Positions 1 through 9,300 of a DNA stretch of 64,000 nucleotides are shown here, piece by piece (the stretch's first letter is position 1; each line of letters starts with the position of its first letter). The notes below the pieces were generated by a model. The model made no database searches. It worked only from the letters and a program-made list of their open reading frames with translations, and was not told the DNA's origin. This DNA comes from Lachnospiraceae bacterium (GTDB taxonomy: Bacteria > Bacillota > Clostridia > Lachnospirales > Lachnospiraceae). The stretch spans positions 1 to 64,000 of the forward strand of contig QXWO01000019.1 in assembly GCA_009911035.1 (NCBI GenBank), given 5' to 3'. Made by a program: the position numbers and the translations under genes.

Positions 1-352
1 TGTGAGCATGAGTGGGTGACAGACCCCCAGACCCAGAAAAGCATATGCAGTAAGTGCGGGAAAGAAAAGACGGCGGAAGACGAAGAAGCCTGTGAGCATG
101 AGTGGGTCATGGACCCGGAGACGCAAAAATATATATGCAGTAAATGTGGAAAAGAAAAAATAGATGAGGAGGAAATCTGCGAACACCATTGGATCAGGGA
201 TTTGGAAACCCTGCTGATCGTTTGTGAAAAATGCGGGGAGGAAAGCACCGGAGAGGAAAATGAGTGTCCCCAGGGGGGATTTCATATTTATAAGGTGAAC
301 GAGGAAGGTACAGGCTATGTCTGTCTTCTTTGTGGTGGGGAAAAAGAAGTTT
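1..352 (+). repeat. Cys-rich zinc-ribbon-like tandem coding repeats
   Basis: Units begin at 1, 91, 178 and 265. The first two are near-identical (CEHEWV..DP.TQK..CSKCGKEK), the third is diverged (CEHHWI...CEKCGEE) and the fourth is degenerate (CPQGGF...CLLCGGE). The first unit starts at the window edge, so more copies probably lie upstream. Decay from identical to degenerate toward the C-terminus suggests recent duplication at the upstream end. Confidence 0.85.
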
Positions 353-3300
353 TGGATGAGCTGGATGTGACGCTTGCCATGTATATCCAAGTGATGGGGG
401 AAGCCGGTTTATTTGCCGCAGGGGATGCGGACGACCCAGCATTCTCCACGCTGCCTAAAACACTGGCAGACTTACAAAATGAGGAAAACAAAAACCTGAT
501 TGTAAAATCCCTAGGGGATCTGCTTGTGATACAGGAACTTAGTAAGCAGACGGATTTTGACGGCTATACGATCCAGATATCCCAAAGGTCTATAGGCCAG
601 CTTGATGACTATGACTCCACTTCTACATGGGATTTGAGAAATACCCCTGCATTTGAGGGGATTGGAAATAAGGATCATCCATTTAAGGGGAAAGTGGTTT
701 CTGCATACCAGAGCGGGTTGAACTATATACTGGACAGACCCTTTTTTAACTATCTGTCAACGGATGCGGAAGTTGAAACCATGAGTATAAAGGGCAGCAT
801 AAATGCTCCCGGTTCCACGCCCCAGGGGATTGTTGCCGGGGTACTTGTGAAAGGGGATCGGGCCAGGGTAAGCCTGAAAAATATCGTATTGGACGGGAAT
901 GTGTCTAACAGCCAGGGGGCGGCTGGTATGCTCTTTGGCCGTGTAGAGGGCGGCACAGATTTGAACCATCCGGTGGAGCTTTATTATGACAGCAGTGAAG
1001 TAGTAATAGGAAGAAACGAAAGCGCAACCGTGTCAGGATTTCACGCCGGGGGGATTGCCGGGGAGATCACAGGCAGTACGGTTTTTCGTATCAGTGAGGA
1101 ATTATCTGTCAGTAACCTAAAGGCTGAGTCCGCAAATATGTCTGCCGGCAGTATAAACGGTGCGTATACATGGGACGGAACCAGTGCGGCAGGTATGTAT
1201 GTAGGGGCTATGGAAGACGGAGTGCTGACCATAAGCGGAGCGTCCTATGAGGTAAACGTGGCAAGGGCAGGCGGCGTGGGCGGAGCAAACGGCGGTCTGG
1301 CAGGTATGGTGATTGGCACAAAGGTAAGCACAGATTCTTCCGTGGATGATCCGGTTATAATTTCAGGAAGCGGTGTTGTGGGAAAAGTATCGGGCGGTGT
1401 GATTGGGTATTACGACCATGCTGCTGACGGCGCGTTAAACTTAAGTCATGTGACCGTGGACGTGGTGGTAGATGCAACAGGCAGCGACGGGTATTTTGCC
1501 GGGGGCGTTTTAGGCCGTTACTACCGGAATGAGGAGGGAAGCGCAGATACGCCTTATGATGTCATCAGCTATGTGCAGGTGAGAAAGGAACTGAAGGCCT
1601 GGAATGCGGTAGGAGGAATCGTAGGATTTCTCCATGGCTCAAATCTAAGGATTGGAGAGAGCGGGCCGGAAAAAAATATTGTGGTTTCCGGGAACATTAC
1701 CAGTAATTCCGGCGGCCAGTTGACAGAGACGAACCTGAATGTGCGGGCTATCGGCGGTGTAGCCGGATGGCTGGTGGGACGGTATGTGGAGGTGGAAAAT
1801 GCAGACATAAGTGCCTCTTTTTCAACAAACGCATTCTCTGCCGGGGGAATTGCAGGGGCAGTGGGAAAGGTTCTTACCGGATTTGAAGGGGAGAGGGACT
1901 CTCTGTTGAAGATAAAAGACGTATCCGTGGATTCTTCCTTTGGCGCCTATGCCAACCATTGCAGGGGCGGCATATTCGGGGCGGTACAGCCGGGAACCAT
2001 GGCGGCGCTGGACGGAACGGTCAGCATCAACATGAACTCTGGCCAGTCTTTTGAAAGCGATAATGGCGGTATCCGCATGAGGATTGGACATATAGCCGGA
2101 GTACGGAACGAATCCCTTATTTATTGGGAAGAAAGCGCAGTTTACACCAGACCGTCAGGAAAGAACTGGAAGGATGATATAGGAAACTACGGGGGCATAA
2201 TCAGGAACGGTTCCTGGGGAGAAGGAGACAGGCTGATCTCTTATGAGGACGGAAAGGTAAATGGAAATGTTACGCAGTCGGCAGGTGACTGGCTGATTGA
2301 CACAGAGGCGGATCTCATCCGTCTGTCCATCATGCTCAATACCCAGGGAAGGTTTGCATCTGACTGCTTTGGAGGCGCATCCAAGGCGGATCTGCTTGGT
2401 GCATCTTATCTGATAACGGGTAATATGAATCTGGCGGACAGCGGTATATACAGTTTGAACAGGAATGATGATAAAGGGCTGGACGGGGCGGAGACATTTA
2501 CGGGAAAGCTGAAAGGTACCGGAAGCGGAAATGTGGCAATTGATTTAGGAGAGCTTGAAACCACTCAGAGTAATCTGGCGCTCTTTCCCCGCGTTGGCGG
2601 TGGGGCAGAGATCTCCGGCTTTACCTTAAGGCGGACCATAGACGGGGCAAGTAAATACGCGGCGGGACTGGCAGGCCGGGTCTATGGAGGTTTCACTGTA
2701 GATGATATCGTAACGGATGTCAACATAAAGAGTTATTTTACAAATAACAGCAATTTTAACGATACTACGCACTTTTATGGAGGTCTGGCAGGGGAAGTGC
2801 GTGCCCAGGATCATACGGAATTTGCAGTAAACAATGTGAAAATAGGCGGTGAAATGGAAATCAGGATCGCCTCCGATCATACCATGGCCGGAGGACTGGC
2901 GGCTTCCTATCTTCAGGAAGGGGCAGGCAGCTCCCGGATTTTTGTGAATGGATTTGAACTGCTAAAGGACTTTGGGCTTTCTTCCGCAGGCCGTAAATGC
3001 AGCGGTATGTTTACGCAGATCAATGATGACACACAAAGGACAGACAGGACGATCCTTTCCATGAGCAATATTGTCATCCATAACGGCGCGTCACTGGAGT
3101 TTGGAGAAAATACGGACAAACCGGGCGGCGGCTGGCTGGGGATGGTTTGGAACGATGTGGCGCCGGATGAGGCAGGACACTGCTCTATAGAGGGCATTAC
3201 CATAGGTGACGGCGGGACAGCCGGGGACGGCCCTTCTCTGTCAGCCGGGGGTGTATTTGGCGGCCTTGTGAATACCGTGACAGGGCGCATCCAGTTAAAA

Positions 3301-6300
3301 AATATCAACATAAATAATGGGATATTCAACAATAACGGCGCGAAAAAGGCAGGGCTGCTATTTTGTGACGGCATTGATGCGTTGATTGAGATTGACGGAT
3401 ATACTATTGCAGGCAGGACATTGGGAGAGTCTGGGGGAAATGCTTCCGGGGCAGTGCAGCTTACAGGCGGGGGCAGTCTGGATGAAATTGCGGCCTACAA
3501 TATTGGCAGGAATTTAAATGAAGCCGGTGATTATGCGTCAGGCGGCATTGTAAATATCATTTATGATGGTTTTCCCGCAGATCACAAAACTTATCAGAAC
3601 AAAGTGACAAAAGATACCAGCGACAGAACCCGGTATTATTACAATCTTTTTGGAAGCAGTTTTGCAGGGGAAGACACATTTTTGTCAGATACGGAAAAGC
3701 TGGATGGGAGCGCTCCGGTCATCACCAATGACAGGCAGATGATGATTTGGCATCTGTCCCAATATATGAATGAATCCATTAAAAGGTATCTGGAAAGATA
3801 CTATACAGGAGGCGTAAGTAAGCCTAATACAAACACGGAGTTTAAAGGGAAAATTGATTTAAGCAGGGTCAGCTATTATCCAACCATGGTGACAGGAGGC
3901 AGTTATTCCTTTAAGAATCATGGGGAGATCGTGTTTCATGGAAAAGAGATAGCAGACGGGGCAGGGGTCATGACTCCCTCTGACGGCGGCAGACAGCATT
4001 ATATGATGCATGCCGGCCTGTTCCTTAGCAATTCCGGTGCGGTAACGGTGGAAGGAGATACAGATTTTCTGACCTTAAGCGGCAGTGTGGCCAATCTTGG
4101 GGATGATTCCGGCGCATTGTTTTCCAGAACCATCAGCGATACGAAAAATATATACCGCATCCGGCTTAAAGATTTATACGTTGCTGATTATAGGAAAGAA
4201 ACGGCTCCGGGGCAGGATGGACATGCTGTGGGGCTGATGATTGGAAAAGTGGAGGAGCGGACAGGGACAGAGGACGGAAAGGAAGTGGTTTATCCGGTAA
4301 GGCTGGACTTATCATGGATAGAAACAAGGGGGTACGATAGTCTGGCAGGGAGAAAGGCCGCCGCAGCACTGATAGGAACAGTGGGAAGCGAAGACTCCAG
4401 TGACATCAGCGTGGAATTCACTAATTTAAGGGTGGACAGCCGTAAGGAGGGAATGTTCCAGTATGCTGCCCTAATCGACACCAATTATTACCTTGAGGAT
4501 CAGGAAAACCTTCCGGGGGAAAACGGAAGGATGCGCCGTATCCGGTATCTGTTCACGGAGTATGCATTTCATAATGATGCTGGCACGGATAAAAAGCAGT
4601 CTTATTTTCCTTTTGACGGGAGCAATCCCTATTATGGAAACAATACAGACGGCACCTACACAGAATCTTATGTAACAGTCGGGTCAGAACTGGCGGAAGG
4701 GGTTGAGTATTGGGATAATAAAGAGGGGCCGGAAGATGAGAGTGTCTATCATCTGCCCTACAAAAACAGCTTTAAATGGAATACAAAGAATGTAAGTGAT
4801 GCTTATCTTCCTTATGTACATACGCAGGGGCACAAAGGAAGCAAGGAAATAGAGGTGAATCCCAAAAACTTTGCAATTGATAAAGGGTGTGGAACTTATG
4901 AAGACCCTTATCAGATAGAGGATGCCAGACAGCTTCTTGCCCTGGCGCGTTATCTCCAGAATAAAAATGACTATAAATATCTGGGGGGATGGAAGATCCA
5001 TGCGTTTGAATCCGGCCGTACCGGGGGCCAGGTGTGTGACGGAACCGTACATACAGAAGATAATTTAATAAAATATCCTGATAATGGAACGGCTGCCCTG
5101 CCGCCGGACTTTCCTACTCAGGAGCAGCTTGGCCGTGCCTACTATATGATAGTAAAAGATATAGACTTTTCTACAATGAAGAATGGAACAGACAGGCAGA
5201 TCGCGGAAGATTTTCTGGGACTAGGCACGGAAAATATGCCTTTCAGGGGCGTTATCATAGGGAAAAAGCAGGATGACGGCTCTTACCCTGTTATCACGCT
5301 GCCTTTCAGAAGGTGCTGGACAGACAGTACAGCTAACGTGAACCATGGGCTGATCCAGTATGCCAAGGGCGCAGTGGTGAAAGATCTGGAAATCCGGGGG
5401 GCGGGAACAGAAACAGGGGACATGGATGCAGCAGGGACAAGAACCGGCGTCGTTAAGGTGCGGAGAATGGCAGGCGGCGTCATGGCCTGTGTCCTTGGAG
5501 GCGACAATATCATTGATAATGTTACGGTCAATTTGAAAGTTGTTCCGGCGGATAAGTCGGTCCAGGCAGGCGCTTATGCGGGAAATGTGGAACAGGGAAG
5601 CCTGATTTTGCGGAATCTGTCAGAAGAATCGGCAGAGAACTTCCAGGCAGGAAGCTGGGATTCTGCCGGCAATACATTTACGGCAGGGAGTGGGGATGGC
5701 TATCAGTATATTTCCGGTCTTATTGGCAAGGTGGAGGACGGCTGCGTTATTTATGAAGATAACTTTGGCAGCAGTACCCCCTATCATAAGAAGATCCTTG
5801 ACCACGGGGAGAAAGAGATAGCCGGAATATACAGAAATGACAGACTTCCCATCTGCAGGCATTACGATATAATTGTGGCAGGTCATTTACAGGGAAAGGT
5901 TGAGATCGATGACACGGCAGACGGCTTCACAGCCCGGGTCAGGGATGCATCACAGTTACAGATCGTTTCCATGGCAGTTAATTCCGATGCCTTTTCTATC
6001 TATTACAAAGAAGGCGGCTATGACCAGAAAGCCGCCTGCCGGAAGGCAGCTTATGACAATACCGGACAGGGAGCCGCTACGTTGACCGGGACAGGGAGCG
6101 ATTTTGACGCTGCAACAAAGGAGGACGATGGGGTATATTATTATCCATATCTTTACAAAAAAAATATTACCTTTACGAACAGCGGCGGATGGCCCGGAAC
6201 ATTGAAATCTGTCAGCGGCGGATACATCAGCCAGCTTAACGGACCATTTACGGAAACCGGCGGGGTGGTCACGGATGTTATGGCGGTGATGGATTATGAG

Positions 6301-9300
6301 CTGGTAAATGCAGAATACGATATGTCTGTCTACGGCAGGGGGTTCAGAGGCTTGGGCGCTTCTTATGGAATGTTTGAGAGTATCATGGTAAAGGGTGCCG
6401 GAGAGGCATCCGGCGTTCCTGTTGACAGGTTAAACGATACCTTTTATTCAGATTTCAGGGCAAATTTTCATGGAAACGGGGCAGTCATCCATATGGAAAC
6501 TGACAGGAGCTATGATGATGGTATCCACACAGCCGCCCTTTTTAATGACCTTCTGGATACCACGACGGGACGCAGCTATACCATGTCCGGCTTTACGGTG
6601 ACAGGAAGCGTAAGCAGTGTAAACAAGAACGCATCAGTAGTCACAGACAGCGGCAACGATAGCTATGCCAACCGTACGGCGGCGGTGGCAGGGCTGGTGC
6701 GCGGCCCCTGGACCTTTGAAAATATAACGGTAAAAGATATGCTGATCGAAGCAAAGGGAAATGCAGGAGGAATTACGGCCTGGATAGAGCCGGTAAGCGG
6801 ACAGACCTATACCTTTAAGGAATGTGTGATCGGTGAAAATACCCGCATTGACACATACGGCGGCAGCGTGGGAGGCGTGGCAGGAGTAATCACCCAGCAT
6901 GATAGTAACGCAGCCGGAGTGTCGGATGTAGCTGTGAATCTGGAAGGCTGTTCCGTCCAGGGCATAGCCGGTCAGGTGATCCTGGCGGTAAAGGGACGGA
7001 CAGGCGACAGGGCGGATACTTTTAATAACGGCAACAATAATTATGTCCAGATGGCAGCAGGCCGCAGCGGTGGTCTGATTGGCTATGTGGGAAGAAGACA
7101 TGTGACTGATGATTTCAGCAGCTGTCTGGCAGTATGGGTCAATATAAGAGAGCATGCAGGAAAAGAAACAGTCATAGAAAATGCAAAGATCACAGGCGCT
7201 TATTCCTCCGGCGGCGCAATAGGAGAGTATGATTCCTTCGGGGAATATGATGCGCCTTCTGCTGGTACAGGGGCGCAGCCTGCATCCGGTGTCATGATGC
7301 ACAAGACGACCGTTAGTAGCTGTGAAGTGGAAGGATACCGCTGGAATATAAATGCTAGGGACGACTACTTTGATTACGGTGTAGGCGGCCTTATAGGAGA
7401 AATGCGCGGAAATAATCTGGCGATAGAAGCCTCCAGGGTAATAGACACCAATGTTACGGCGTCAAACAGCCCCGGCCAGCCTGACAGGAAAGCAACAGGC
7501 ATGTATGCAGGAGGAGGGATAGGATGTCTTAAGACCAGAACAGCTTTTGTTACGGATGTTGAAGTACGGGGTAGAATAGACAGTATGCTCAAGGACAGAC
7601 TTGAGCTTGGAGGCCAGCAGTATCAGATTCGTTCCGGGGCAGCCGACGCAGGGGGACTTATAGGAAAGACAGTCTGCGGATCTGACCCGGTCCCCTCGAA
7701 GCTTACGATGGGCGGCATCCGGATACTTGGCATGAATATTGCCGTTGACGACCGCACAAAAGCGGAAGAAGCGGGGGGGATGTTTAAGACATCCGGAGGC
7801 GCTGCAGGCTGTGCAGGCGGCGTAATCGGGACCAGTCAGATGGAACTGGAAGTCAGACCGGATGGAAGCAGCACGGCTGTGGACCGGGGCGCAGAGGTAA
7901 GAAACTGTATGATAATGGCTTCCGGCAGAAATGTGGGAGGTATTATCGGGGCAGTAGGCAAATATTACAATGAAAATAAAGTACGGCCTACAGACATCCG
8001 GAATGTCACTGTAACGGAATGTCTGATCGGATGGAACAATGTTAAGGACTTCAATGCGCAAGGCGCCTCAAACGAGTACGGTGCAGGCGGTATCTACGGC
8101 TCTATGCCCAATGTAAATTGCAGCATAGATAAGGAAAACAAAAACAGCCATCATCTGGAAAACGCCAGTGTAAGCGGCTGCTGGATCTACGGGCACAACT
8201 CAGGAGGGCTGCTGGGCTATGCAGGCCGGTATACAGCCATTTTTTCAAATACAGAAGGTTCGGATAAAAATGTCAGCGTGAAGCTTGCCGGAAATAAAAT
8301 TTACGGCGTGTATGCAGGAGGGGCGATTGGAAGATGCAGGTCCCATAAAGTAAACTATATTGGCATGAAGATCGAGGACAGTCTTGTGCAGGCTTATAGG
8401 GATTTTAGTACGGGCACTGCCATGGCGGGGGGATTCTGCGGGTGGGCGGATGCAGGCGAGGATGATAACGAAGGCTATCTGGATGATATTTCCATAACAG
8501 GCAATAAAATCCTTGCGGCCAATGCCAGTGGGAATAAAAATGTCAGTGTGGGAGGCGTTTTCGGTAGTGCCGGCTGGTCTCACTGTTATGCCTACCGGAC
8601 GGAGCTGAAAAACAATCTTATTGGCTACAGCGAAAGCCCAAATGGTGCCGCACTGTTAAAGAAAAATCCGGCTCCTGGCTTAAATACCCTGCAGTTGCTT
8701 TTTAACAGCACAGATGGGGAACTTAGCGCCTACAGGGAGGTGTATCTGGTTACAGGGGATGCGGGCAGTCTGGTGACGGAACCCATGCCATCGGCCGGGA
8801 AGCTGCGGGATGAGACAATCGGCATTGGCTATTATGCCGGGCGCATAGGCAATTTTATGGGAGCATTCAGCGGCAGCGGTGAAATCTATTTCCTCTCCCC
8901 TTCGGTTGTTTTTGACGACACCTTTAGTGGGAAAACCCGTCCGGTAACGGATGTGGGTATGGAGGCAGGCACAGCAGGGACGGACGATACCCTGCTTGGC
9001 AGTCCATATGCCTATAGAAAAAATGTCCATATCATTTATCATGATGTGGAGGAGACAGCCGACGGGGATGCCGGTGTGTGGGACGGCGTATCGATTGACG
9101 GTGCCGGGGGCAGTTGGAAAAATCTTTTTGACGGAATCAGCTACACCAATCTGATAGAAGCTTACACAAACGCGAAAGCTACCAGTGATGTTTTTGAATA
9201 TCTGGATGCCTGCCGCCTTGGAGTGAAAGCTGACAGCCAGACAGACATCACGGCAGAGGAGGTGTACGGGAAGCTTTACAGAAATGAAAAGGGACTACTT

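Noticed and set aside
6634-8061. Long minus-strand ORFs inside the giant gene (222 and 199 residues)
   Set aside because: They lie antisense to a clearly coding, repeat-bearing frame, have no ribosome sites or known motifs, and arise from its codon bias.
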